From NCBI GenBank assembly GCA_024421085.1, contig JAHQYN010000021.1, forward strand, positions 1-39,248: a stretch of DNA of 39,248 nt, in the 5' to 3' direction. Below the pieces are notes generated by a model, which did no database searches, was not told the DNA's origin, and was given only the letters and a program-made list of their open reading frames with translations. This stretch comes from Acidimicrobiia bacterium (GTDB lineage: Bacteria; Actinomycetota; Acidimicrobiia; Acidimicrobiales; Aldehydirespiratoraceae). Positions 26,006 through 33,682 of the stretch are shown in pieces. A program made the position numbers and the translations under genes. Within the stretch, counting starts at the first letter, position 1. Each line of letters begins with the position of its first letter.

Positions 26006-26833
26006 ATGACCGACGCTGTGACCGGTGAGGGCGTGACTGGCGACGCTGTGACCGGCGGGGGGATGGTTGGCGACGGGGTGACCGGCGAGGGCGTGACTGG
26101 CGACGCTGTGACCGGCGGGGGCATGGTTGGCGACGGGGTGACCGGCGAGGGCGTGACTGGCGACGCTGTGACCGGCGGGGGCATGGTTGGCGACGGGGTG
26201 ACCGGCGACGGGTTGCTCGACGACTATCGCCGTGCCGGGTTCAACAACCGGCTGGGATTCGGGGAACGGCCCGCGCTCGTGGTGATCGACTTCTGCCGGG
26301 CGTACCTCGATGAGGCATCGCCGCTGCATGCTGGCGTGGAGGACGCCCGCGCCTCGTGTGTGCGAGTGTTGAACGCTGCCCGAACCGCCCAGATCCCGGT
26401 GCTGCACACCCGGGTGGAGTTCCAGCCCGGCGGGGCCGACGGCGGGATCTTCTTCCGCAAGGTCGGCGCCCTCGAATGCTTCGTGAGAGGCAACCCGCTC
26501 GGCAAGTACGGGGCCGGCCTCGAACCCTCCGACAGTGAAGTGGTCGTGGTGAAGCAGTACGCCTCTGGATTCTTCGGCACTTCGCTGGCTTCCACTCTCA
26601 CCTCCATGGGTGTCGACACTCTGATCTGCACCGGGGTCTCCACCAGCGGTTGCGTCAGGGCCACGGCGCTCGATGCCTGCCAGCACGGGTTCGTGCCGAT
26701 CGTGGTGCGCGATGCCTGCGGAGACCGAGACGCGGCGGTGCATGAATCCAACCTGTTCGACCTCGACGCCAAATACGCCGATGTCGTGTCCGAACACGAA
26801 GTGCTCGCCTACCTGGCGACACTGACCGCCTGA
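26006..26833 (+). CDS. Isochorismatase-family amidohydrolase with N-terminal repeat
   Basis: 275-residue cysteine hydrolase. The catalytic Asp is in LVVIDFCRAY, the Lys in VVVKQYASGFFGT and the Cys in TGVSTSGCVRATA, the triad seen in N-carbamoylsarcosine amidase, maleamate amidase and nicotinamidase. The catalytic domain begins near DDYRRAGFNNRLGFGERPALV. The first ~67 residues are a Gly/Val/Thr repeat (units like VTGEG, VTGDA, VTGGG, MVGDG) from a 60-bp DNA repeat. The ATG at 26006 is the only clear start before it. Resemblance to maleamate- and carbamoyl-type amidases fits release of ammonia after imide or hydantoin opening (inference). The stop lies within the 66-bp repeat at 26823. Confidence 0.9.
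   Translation: MTDAVTGEGVTGDAVTGGGMVGDGVTGEGVTGDAVTGGGMVGDGVTGEGVTGDAVTGGGMVGDGVTGDGLLDDYRRAGFNNRLGFGERPALVVIDFCRAYLDEASPLHAGVEDARASCVRVLNAARTAQIPVLHTRVEFQPGGADGGIFFRKVGALECFVRGNPLGKYGAGLEPSDSEVVVVKQYASGFFGTSLASTLTSMGVDTLICTGVSTSGCVRATALDACQHGFVPIVVRDACGDRDAAVHESNLFDLDAKYADVVSEHEVLAYLATLTA
26018..26197 (+). repeat. 60-bp tandem repeat, 3 near-identical units, in the isochorismatase gene
   Basis: Units at 26018, 26078 and 26138, differing by only a few bases; each encodes 20 residues and is itself built of four 15-bp subunits. The very high identity implies recent expansion. In frame. Confidence 0.93.
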
Positions 26834-26888
26834 GCCACAGGCGGGTTACTGGTAGGAGACGAACAGGGGGGTGGGGGTGAGCGCCAGG
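26823..26888. repeat. Left 66-bp direct repeat bounding the 2.6-kb insert
   Basis: 65 of 66 bases match 29511-29576 by my count. It holds the isochorismatase stop, a hairpin, and a copy of the last 14 codons of the lipoprotein gene that is complete at 29534. Confidence 0.92.
26826..26844. terminator. Hairpin after isochorismatase (possible terminator)
   Basis: 7-bp perfect stem ccgcctg/caggcgg with a 5-nt loop, overlapping the stop codon. There is no T-run, so intrinsic termination is uncertain. Confidence 0.45.
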
Positions 26889-26944
26889 CACAACCAAACC
26901 ACCCACCAACCCGGACCCGCCCAATCCCTCACCGCCTACGATCA

Positions 26945-27369
26945 CTAGTCGTGTGTCGTAGTATTGTCTAGGGCGGTTCGGGCTCGTTTGACTTTGGTGA
27001 TGATCTGTTCGGCGGTTTTGGTCCATTTGAGGGGTTGGGGGTCATGGTTCGGGTGCGCGGCCCAGTGCTCGATGGTGTTTTGAGTTCGGCGACGGAGTTG
27101 AAGGGCCGGGGTTTGAGGGCTTTGCGGGTGAGGATCGAAAACCAGCCTTAGACGAGGTTGGCCCCCCTTGAGCTGGTGGGGGTGAAGTGAAGGTCCCAGC
27201 GCTCGCGGCGGGGGTGGGCGAGCCATTTGCCTACGGGTTGGGACTTGTGCGCCGAGAGGTTGTCCAAGACGACGTGGATGTCGAGATGGGTCGGGGTGTG
27301 AAGGTCGATCCATTTGCACAACGCCAACACGTCAGCTAGGGGCGCAGCCCCCGCACACGCCCCAACCAA
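26945..27369 (-). pseudogene. IS630-family transposase remnant
   Basis: C-terminal part of an IS630-type DDE transposase. Reading on the minus strand: ALCKWIDLHTP, VVLDNLSAHKSQPVGKWLAHP and WDLHFTPTSS, then NLV followed by a TAA where family members have Glu before GWFSILTRKAL. A frameshift follows near the run of As in the ELK codons, then NTIEHWAAHPNHDPQPLKWTKTAEQIITKV. The N-terminal two thirds and both terminal inverted repeats are missing or unrecognised. It is inactive and sits inside the segment bounded by the 66-bp repeats. Confidence 0.85.
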
Positions 27370-27522
27370 ATAACCGACGAACCACTAGGGCCAGACCGGA
27401 ACACGTGGTGCAGACACTGGACACCTTCGATGGACATCTAAAGCAATCGAGACAGTGATCTGAGGGACGGGGCGGGTATGGGGTCCACGGGGTGGGACGT
27501 CCTTCGTCACGCCGTACGGCTA

Positions 27523-27528
27523 TAGCCT
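27523..27528 (+). promoter_or_regulatory. -10 box (TAGCCT) for the HipA-like/DUF3037 pair
   Basis: TANNNT ending 7 nt before ATG 27535, consistent with a leaderless transcript. The 153 bp upstream (27370-27522) holds no gene that I can see. Confidence 0.45.
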
Positions 27529-27534
27529 TGCTGT

Positions 27535-28326
27535 ATGGCTGTGGACTTCGACAAATGGGAGGGGAATCTGGCTGGGCGCGATGACCCTCTCAACCCGGCG
27601 GTCATCAAGGTCCCGATCAAGCCGAGTCCGAGGGGCGGATCTGGGACCTTCCTCGCTGCTGACGGTGATGGCGAACAATGGTGGGTCAAGCCTTTGAACA
27701 ACAAGCAGGATGAACGCGTCACGGTTACAGAGGCCATCGTCGCTGCGGTTGGAGCGCTCATTGACGCCCCGGTCTGCGATTCGGCCATCGTTTTCCTGCC
27801 CCCCGAGATCGAGGGGTGGGAGTTCCGGCCCGGCTCCAAGATCGAAAGGGGATACGCCCATGCGTCGCGAGCAGTTACGGACGCCGTTGAGGATCGGTCG
27901 CTGCGGCATCGAGAACGAGATGACAATGCCCAACGGCATGTTGGAGCATTTGCCATCTACGATTGGTGTTGGGGTGGTGACGAGCAGTGGCTCTATGCCG
28001 AGCCAGAGGACCGCAAGCTGTACAGCCATGACCACGGCTGGTACCTGCCCGAGACAGGCCCGACTTGGGACGTTGAGGCGTTGGTCAACCGAGTAGGCGA
28101 GCCCCACAAGGCGAGTTGGTCACCAAAGGGCCTCGACTCGGCAGAGATCGCGGCGTGTGCCGAGCGACTCCAGACGCCCAAACACGACGAACTTGTCGCT
28201 ACTCTCAGCGGAATTCCCAAGTCGTGGCCGGTGAGCGACTTGGAGTTAGAGAGAGTCGGCTGGTTTCTTGAGAGCAGAGCCCCTGAGGTTGCTGCCAGAC
28301 TAGAATCAATGGGAGGAGCGCCGTGA
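27535..28326 (+). CDS. HipA-like kinase family protein
   Basis: 263-residue protein resembling the HipA_2-type kinases that are usually paired with DUF3037. Visible are a nucleotide-binding-like WWVKPLNNK (lysine), a HVGAFAIYDWCWGGDEQWL segment where HipA-type kinases carry the catalytic Asp, and SHDHGWYLP where a metal-binding Asp is expected. These assignments are by position, not alignment. Its stop overlaps the GTG of the DUF3037 gene (GTGA), so the two are coupled. Function is not established; stress, toxin-antitoxin or defence roles are plausible. It is carried on the 2.6-kb segment bounded by 66-bp direct repeats. GC is lower than that of the flanking catabolic genes, suggesting transfer. 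Confidence 0.75.
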   Translation: MAVDFDKWEGNLAGRDDPLNPAVIKVPIKPSPRGGSGTFLAADGDGEQWWVKPLNNKQDERVTVTEAIVAAVGALIDAPVCDSAIVFLPPEIEGWEFRPGSKIERGYAHASRAVTDAVEDRSLRHRERDDNAQRHVGAFAIYDWCWGGDEQWLYAEPEDRKLYSHDHGWYLPETGPTWDVEALVNRVGEPHKASWSPKGLDSAEIAACAERLQTPKHDELVATLSGIPKSWPVSDLELERVGWFLESRAPEVAARLESMGGAP

Positions 28327-29195
28327 GGTACATCTATTCGCTTATCCGTTTCGTGCCGGACCCGGCGCGGGGCGAGTTTGTGAACGTCGGAGCGATCGTC
28401 GGCAGTGAGGAGTCATCGGAGTGGCAAGTGCGACAAATCGAGAACCCCAAGCGTGCGCGCGCGATCGATGAGAACGCCTCGCTCGATGCGGTTTGGTCGT
28501 TCATCGATCGTGTTGGAATTGAGATCGACAACTTCGAAGCAGCAACGCAGTCCTTGTTGGGGCCCGATGTTGAGTTAACGGAGGACTGGCTCTGGCGTCT
28601 TCACGCTGATCACCAGAACATCGTTCAGCTGAGCGCACCGGTACCGATGGTCGCTGAGTCGGCCGACGAGGCTTTGGAGAGCGTCTTCGACCTGATGGTG
28701 CTCGATCCTGCAGTTCGCAAGTACTCCTTCACGAAGAAGCACACAGCTCTTGCTGCGTTGCGTCGCGCCTACGACAAGTTTGAGATCGCCAAAGGAAGGG
28801 AACGTCGGGAGCGTGTGACCTTGAGGACTCCTCATCACGCAGCACTCTTCGACTTTGCCGTCACTAACGGCCAGGTCGTTCAACTAACGCAGGCCTGGTC
28901 CTTCCAGGTTCCTGACCAAGCTACGCTCGCCGAGCAGGTGAAGGCATGGGGATGGACCGTGCAAGAGGCGCTCCACACCGGAGGTCGCGTTTGCACTCCT
29001 GTGGGGGAGTTCGATGCGGGAACGGATGTGGCTGTCGAAGTAGTCTACGTGCCCGCGCTCCCTACGCGTCCCGCGCCAGCGTTTGTAGACGCTGAGCACG
29101 TATTTGATGAGTTAGGCGTTCGGGCTGTTTCTCACGATCAAGCGGGCGATGTCGCGCGGCGGGCACGAGAATTGCTCGGGCCGCTGCCGAAGTAG
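28323..29195 (+). CDS. DUF3037-family protein
   Basis: 290-residue protein with the DUF3037 opening YIYSLIRFVPDPARGEFVNVGAIVG. It is the usual partner of the HipA-like kinase just upstream, from which it starts with a GTGA overlap. The remainder is mixed alpha/beta without recognisable catalytic residues or membrane segments. Function unknown; it may be the substrate, antitoxin or adaptor of the kinase (inference). Base composition matches the upstream gene and differs from the very GC-rich flanks. Confidence 0.82.
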   Translation: MRYIYSLIRFVPDPARGEFVNVGAIVGSEESSEWQVRQIENPKRARAIDENASLDAVWSFIDRVGIEIDNFEAATQSLLGPDVELTEDWLWRLHADHQNIVQLSAPVPMVAESADEALESVFDLMVLDPAVRKYSFTKKHTALAALRRAYDKFEIAKGRERRERVTLRTPHHAALFDFAVTNGQVVQLTQAWSFQVPDQATLAEQVKAWGWTVQEALHTGGRVCTPVGEFDAGTDVAVEVVYVPALPTRPAPAFVDAEHVFDELGVRAVSHDQAGDVARRARELLGPLPK

Positions 29196-29454
29196 CTACT
29201 CGGGTGGTTGGCGCTGCGGTTCCTAGCCGCTGTCGAGGCCGGTGCCTATGGGCGAGTCGGGTTGCCCCATCTCCACCACCAACCGTCGCAATGGATCCAA
29301 ACCGAGATCGACGAGGCTCGAGGGAAGTTTCGCGAACGCTACCGGGGGTGCGATGCTTCGCGGCGATGCGGGCCGAAAAGCTGGCGGGAGAATGCGCTCG
29401 CACTGTCTCCCTTTTGGCTCATAGAGGGGCTCGCTCCCTTGTCGACGCTGGAGC
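29196..29454. other. Intergenic stretch without a supported gene
   Basis: An open frame from TTG 29208 (beginning ALRFLAAVEAGAYGRVGLPH) could be part of a lost gene, but I recognise no family and it runs into the decayed segment at 29455. Confidence 0.4.
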
Positions 29455-29513
29455 ACAGCTTCCCGGCCACGGCCATCATGCATCTGCGGTCGACGATGAA
29501 CTCCCGCCCTTGA
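29455..29513 (-). pseudogene. Fragment related to the lipocalin-like gene at 8811
   Basis: Matches 8873-8931 with about seven differences including a 1-bp deletion. On the minus strand it reads GREFIVDRRCMMAVAGKL against GREFILDRSHTMAVAWKL of the intact gene. It abuts the right 66-bp repeat. Confidence 0.6.
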
Positions 29514-29576
29514 CCGCCTGAGCCACAGGCGGGTTACTGGTAGGAGACGAACAGGGGGGTGGGGGTGAGCGCTAGG
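29511..29576. repeat. Right 66-bp direct repeat bounding the 2.6-kb insert
   Basis: Near-identical to 26823-26888. It includes the hairpin and the real 3' end of the lipoprotein gene on the minus strand. Confidence 0.92.
29514..29532. terminator. Hairpin after the lipoprotein gene (possible terminator)
   Basis: Second copy of the ccgcctg/caggcgg hairpin, 1 bp beyond the lipoprotein stop on the minus strand. No T-run. Confidence 0.4.
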
Positions 29577-31192
29577 ACCTCGGCGGGCGTGGCGGTCGGA
29601 GAGTCCTCGTCGTAGAAGTTCTTCCAACCCCAGTAGAACTGGCCGGCGTCAGGCAGGCCGGTCAGGGCGTTCCAGGTGCTGTACTTGGTCGGGAGGGGAC
29701 CCTGACCGTCCATGTGGATCAGAACCGCAAGTTCGGGGGGCGTCTGCACGAGTTGGCGGTTCGTGATCATGGAGAACCTGAACTGGTGGAGCACCAGCAG
29801 TTTCTGTGGAAGGGACTCTTCACGGACGATCCCGGCCAGCCACCGCACAACCTCGTTGATCTCAGCCGCGTCCACGGTGCCGATCTGGCGCAGATGACGT
29901 TGACCCGGCTTGAGCCTCCACTCAGGGTCGAGCGCAAGACCCACATGGGGGAACCGCAGGAACTCCTCGTAGAGCTTCGCCTGCGACAGATAGTCGGACA
30001 GTCCCGGCTGGAGGTCCAAGACCACGTAGATGCCGTTGGCCGCAGCGACCTCGATCCAGGGCCTGATCACATCCAGAGCAGTCTCATTGGAGAAGTCGCC
30101 GCCGTAGCCGGCGTCGCCCGCAGCAACGGTGGCGATGATCTCGAACGTGGGCAGCACCGCGATGCCGTCCGCGTCGTAGCCCTGAGCAATGGAACGGAGG
30201 CGTTCGACGGCCTCGTGCGGACCCTGCTCCCCGAGAACTCCAAGACTCGAGGTCTGAGGATGGCCGTAGACGGCCACCATGCGACGGCGGGGTTCGGAGT
30301 CGAACAGCAGACCACCACCGTCAGGTGCCTCGTCGCCGCGGCGGATCAGATCGAGGTACCGGGTTGCGCCCTCGCCGAAGTCTGAGAGGAGTACCACCTC
30401 AGATGCCGCGGCGATCATCTCGCGCGCCTCAGCAGAGGCCCCTCCGATGTCGTTGGGCACCGTGATCACCGGCACCCCGATCTGGTGAGCGATCGCCGCC
30501 ATGGGCACGGCCAGCGCAAAGTTGTCGAACAACCACACGCGCTCGCCGGACAGACCGTCGCGCGACAGTCTCGCCTGGGGATCGATGGTCACAGACTCGG
30601 TGGCGTAGTCGCCGAACGTGACGCGGAGAATCCGCCTCGGGATTCCCGCAGTGAGTACCCGTTCGGGCCCCAGACGCTCGAGCTCAACCAACAGCGGGTC
30701 GTCGATCCAGCGTCCTATCAGCAGCAACGGCCCCTGAATCTCACGGGACTGGAGCGTGACCACCGAGGCTGGATCGTCGGCATAGGCAAGCCCGACCTCG
30801 TTGGCGCATCCGTACAGAACCTTGGATATCTCGATGCTTGCCGGCGCTGGGTCGAGACCGGCCAGACGCGTCCCAAGATCGGACAGGACCGCGTCGTCGG
30901 GCTCATGAGGTGGACAATCGTCCCCTGACCTGGCTGTCCCGGGCGATTCGGCCCCGTCGGTGCTGTCGGGATCGCGGGATCCGTTTACCGTCGGGTCATC
31001 GGTGGTTATGGACTCCCCCGTCTCGGAGAGTTCACCGGTGCCGTCCGAGGTGCCCGTATCCGCGTTTCGGTCTTCGTTGTCTACAAAAGCACAGGACGCC
31101 AGTACCAACAGGGCCACCATGAACAGATACCGGCACCTGGGACGCGCAGGGATTCGGCTGGGTTTTGGCCACAGAGCATCCAGCAAACCCAA
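29534..31192 (-). CDS. Predicted lipoprotein with TIM-barrel-like C-terminal domain
   Basis: 552-residue protein. A basic N-region (RPRCRYLF) is followed by MVALLVLASC, a lipobox with the acylated Cys near residue 34, so it should be membrane-anchored outside the cell. Residues ~37-95 are an acidic Ser/Thr/Asp/Gly-rich linker. The middle contains Rossmann-like strands (PERVLTAGIPRRILRV, VPVITVPNDIGG). The C-terminal ~250 residues (DGIAVLPTFEIIATVAAGDA, IYVVLDLQPGLSDYL, VGLALDPEW, LVLHQF, LAVLIHMDG) look like a glycoside-hydrolase-type TIM barrel. I do not recognise a named family. The TTG start at 31192 is uncertain, but the signal peptide requires a start at or near it. Its last codons are duplicated at 26845-26888. 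Confidence 0.75.
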   Translation of the reverse strand: MGLLDALWPKPSRIPARPRCRYLFMVALLVLASCAFVDNEDRNADTGTSDGTGELSETGESITTDDPTVNGSRDPDSTDGAESPGTARSGDDCPPHEPDDAVLSDLGTRLAGLDPAPASIEISKVLYGCANEVGLAYADDPASVVTLQSREIQGPLLLIGRWIDDPLLVELERLGPERVLTAGIPRRILRVTFGDYATESVTIDPQARLSRDGLSGERVWLFDNFALAVPMAAIAHQIGVPVITVPNDIGGASAEAREMIAAASEVVLLSDFGEGATRYLDLIRRGDEAPDGGGLLFDSEPRRRMVAVYGHPQTSSLGVLGEQGPHEAVERLRSIAQGYDADGIAVLPTFEIIATVAAGDAGYGGDFSNETALDVIRPWIEVAAANGIYVVLDLQPGLSDYLSQAKLYEEFLRFPHVGLALDPEWRLKPGQRHLRQIGTVDAAEINEVVRWLAGIVREESLPQKLLVLHQFRFSMITNRQLVQTPPELAVLIHMDGQGPLPTKYSTWNALTGLPDAGQFYWGWKNFYDEDSPTATPAEVLALTPTPLFVSYQ

Positions 31193-31252
31193 TTCGACCT
31201 CCCGGTGTCATGCAAGTCGCAGACTAACCCACCAACAACACATTGTTGCGTC

Positions 31253-31696
31253 TCAACCAAGCCGATTGGTAGGGGACAAGCCATGGCCGCAGACGACTCT
31301 GAGAAGAGCAAGCCGACAGCAATGCGGAGGAGCTTCACTCCCCGCTACATAGTCGAGTTCTAGTTCCGCGGAGCACTCAAGGATTCGGGCTCCGGCTTCG
31401 ATCAGCGGTAGAGGTCCTTCCTGGTGTCTGAGGACTGGCTCGCCCGCCCCGACGCCAAGGGCCATGAGGCTCGCAGCCAGCGGCGCTCCGCTGCTGTTGA
31501 AGGCGACGCAGGAGCGGCTGCCGACCAGCCGGGCGAAGGCCGTCTCCAACTCCGCCACGTCGAGTTCGCCGACCTCGGTCTCGCCGCAGCGGAACAGCCG
31601 CCCCGACACCAGAAGTTCGTTCACCCGCTCGATCCCCGAACCTGGAACCGGCGGCGGCGACGTGAAGTCAAGCCCGATCGTGGGAAGCCCTGTCAT
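31253..31696 (-). pseudogene. N-terminal fragment of a DegT/DnrJ/EryC1-type aminotransferase
   Basis: 147-codon frame whose first ~110 residues match sugar aminotransferases: SGRLFRCGE, VAELETAFARLVGSRSCVAFNSSGAPLAASLMALGVGAGEPVL, then LIEAGARILECSAELELDY. The usual protein is about 380-400 residues. The PLP-binding lysine and everything after the first quarter are missing, and the tail (PHCCRLALLRVVCGHGLS) is unrelated. It is probably a decayed remnant. Confidence 0.7.
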
Positions 31697-32363
31697 CAGT
31701 CCTATACCAGCGCGCTGAAACCGCCGTACGTGCGGGAGTCAGGGCGCTCGGCCGGTTTCGGGTGCGTTCGGGATGTCGAGCTGACGATCTTGTCGGACAC
31801 GCCGATTCGCTCGGGGAAATGCCTATGGTCGTGTAGCCGTTCGGTTACTGAAGGTGTGTGTAACTGTTCGATCGCATCTTGCCGTGTAACTGATCGGCGA
31901 TATCCTTTCTGGATGTACTCGGGCGCTGGATCAGCAAGCAGCCTCTCACGAGTGCCGCTCGTTCGCCCCCTCGAGGTGGGCTGCGCCATCTGAGCGATCC
32001 GCACCGAGCGCGACTTGACCCAAGCAGAGCTCGCCGCCGCCGCAGGAATCGGGTCTCGTCGGTCTCGCAGAAAAGCTGCGACGCTCCCGCTCGGAAATCT
32101 GTGAACGCGTCATTGAACTCGCAAACGGGCTGCCTGCAGCGATGGACGCCACAGTTGACAGGCCCCCAGGTGTCGCCGTCAACCCTCAACGCATCGAAAG
32201 CCACGTCGAAGAACTCCGCGGGTGAGCGCAGAAGTGCGAACGCTTGGCCCAGACGACATTGCGGGCACGACCTTGAGATCAGCTCTAGGCGGTTCCCCAC
32301 TCCGAGCTTCACCGGCCCGGCTCGGCAACTAGCCTCTGGTCGACGGCATACGAGGAGGGCCGG
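31697..32363. other. Gene-poor stretch with short remnants
   Basis: No intact gene. On the minus strand near 31860-31970 one frame reads GTRERLLADPAPEYIQKGY, recalling a TetR N-terminus. At 31855-31910 the motif gtgtaactg occurs twice. Remnants of a helix-turn-helix gene follow at 31997. Confidence 0.4.
31997..32225 (+). pseudogene. Frameshifted helix-turn-helix gene remnant
   Basis: The first frame reads IRTERDLTQAELAAAAGI, typical of an XRE-type helix-turn-helix. After a +1 shift near 32064 a second frame reads LAEKLRRSRSEICERVIELA and ends at a TGA (32223-32225) after VNPQRIESHVEELRG. The start is missing. I do not recognise the second part. Confidence 0.4.
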
Positions 32364-33575
32364 GTGAAGGTTGACGCATTTGAGACGTTCGTGGTCGCAA
32401 ACCCGCCGCCCTCGTTCGGTGGGCGGTACTTCATCTTCGTGAAGCTCGTCGCCGACGACGGAACGGTCGGCTACGGAGAGGTCTACACCGCCACCTTCCA
32501 CCCGCATGTCGTTGCCGCCATGATCGAAGACGTCTGCGAGCGCTGTCTCATCGGCCACGACCCCTTCCACATCGAGGCCCTGTGGCGCAACGTCTACGGA
32601 CGGGGCTACACGGCCCGGCCCGATGTCTCGCTCATCAGCGTCCTCAGCGGAATCGAGATCGCCTGCTGGGACCTCATCGGCAAAGCAGTCGACAAACCCG
32701 TCTACGAACTGCTCGGCGGCCAGGTCCACCGCCAGCTCCGCAGCTACACATACCTGTACCCCTCCGCGTCCGACGGCACCGACCCCTACACCGAGAACCG
32801 CGTCTACAACGACCCCGAACTCGCAGCCCAACGAGCCTCAGAAGAAGTCGAACGAGGGTTCACCGCAGTGAAATTCGACCCCGCCGGGCCCTACACCGTC
32901 TACGACGGCCACATGCCCAGCCTCGAAGACATCGAACGCAGCCGAGCCTTCGTCGCCGCCATCCGAGAAGCGGTGGGAACCAGAGCCGACCTGCTCTTCG
33001 GCACCCACGGCCAGTTCACCGCAGCAGGCGCCATCCGCCTCGCCCGAGCCCTCGAACCCTACGACCCGATGTGGTTCGAAGAACCCGTACCACCCGACAA
33101 CATCGAAGAGATGGCCAGAGTCGCCCGCCAGACCTCGATCCCGATCGCCACCGGCGAGCGCCTCACCACCAAGTACGAGTTCGCCCGAGTAGTCGAAGCC
33201 CAGGCCGCCGCCATCGTTCAACCCGCCCTCGGCCGGTCCGGGGGAATCCTGGAGACCAAGAAGATCGCCTCGATAGCCGAGACCCACCATGTGCAGATCG
33301 CCCCGCACCTCTACTGCGGCCCGATCGAAGCGCTCGCCAACATCGCCCTGGCCGCCTGCACCCCCAACTTCCTGATCCTCGAGGTGATCCAGACCTTCGC
33401 TGGCTTCTACGCCGACCTCCTCACCACCCCCATCGACTGGCACCACGGCTACGTCATCCCGCCGCAGGCACCCGGCCTCGGTGCCGACCTCAACGAAGAC
33501 CTGGCCCGAGCCAACCCCTACAACGACCCTCACCTGCACCTGGAACCCCAAAACCACCCCCACCCCTCCCAGTAG
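32364..33575 (+). CDS. Mandelate racemase/muconate lactonizing enzyme-family (sugar-acid dehydratase-like)
   Basis: 403-residue enolase-superfamily protein: an N-terminal capping domain (1-125) and a TIM barrel. Likely active-site segments are AVKFDPAG (base Lys), LLFGTHGQF, FEEPVPPDN (metal Glu), ATGERLTT (metal Glu) and PHLYCGPIE (His), resembling galactonate dehydratase/galactarolactone cycloisomerase-type members. GTG 32364 has GAGGAGGG at 32352-32359. It stands alone, without sugar-acid transport or kinase genes nearby. The last ~15 residues are His/Pro-rich. The exact substrate cannot be assigned. Confidence 0.88.
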   Translation: MKVDAFETFVVANPPPSFGGRYFIFVKLVADDGTVGYGEVYTATFHPHVVAAMIEDVCERCLIGHDPFHIEALWRNVYGRGYTARPDVSLISVLSGIEIACWDLIGKAVDKPVYELLGGQVHRQLRSYTYLYPSASDGTDPYTENRVYNDPELAAQRASEEVERGFTAVKFDPAGPYTVYDGHMPSLEDIERSRAFVAAIREAVGTRADLLFGTHGQFTAAGAIRLARALEPYDPMWFEEPVPPDNIEEMARVARQTSIPIATGERLTTKYEFARVVEAQAAAIVQPALGRSGGILETKKIASIAETHHVQIAPHLYCGPIEALANIALAACTPNFLILEVIQTFAGFYADLLTTPIDWHHGYVIPPQAPGLGADLNEDLARANPYNDPHLHLEPQNHPHPSQ

Positions 33576-33585
33576 CGACGTTTAG

Positions 33586-33655
33586 TACATCCGTTATGTA
33601 CTATTCGAAAACGGTAGAGAAAACTTTGAATTTTATACATAAAGTTCATAACTTA
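33586..33655. repeat. Left 70-bp AT-rich direct repeat flanking the AlbA_2 gene
   Basis: Matches 35357-35426 at 56 of 70 positions without gaps (my count). Shared core: ttatgtactatt and tacataaagttcataact. The ends have partial inverted symmetry (gttatgta/tacataa). Far more AT-rich than the surrounding DNA. Confidence 0.9.
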
Positions 33656-33682
33656 GTGACCGCCTCGCGGTGGCTCAGGGCG

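Noticed and set aside
26018-26197. 60-bp repeats as a CRISPR-like array
   Set aside because: Units are contiguous with no spacers and lie in frame inside a gene.
29223-29627. 134-codon minus-strand frame across the right 66-bp repeat
   Set aside because: Arg/Pro-rich shadow out of frame with both the lipoprotein gene and the lipocalin-like fragment.
31702-32004. Possible TetR-family gene on the minus strand
   Set aside because: Only ~30 residues recall a TetR N-terminus; the rest has no similarity, so it is noted only as a remnant.
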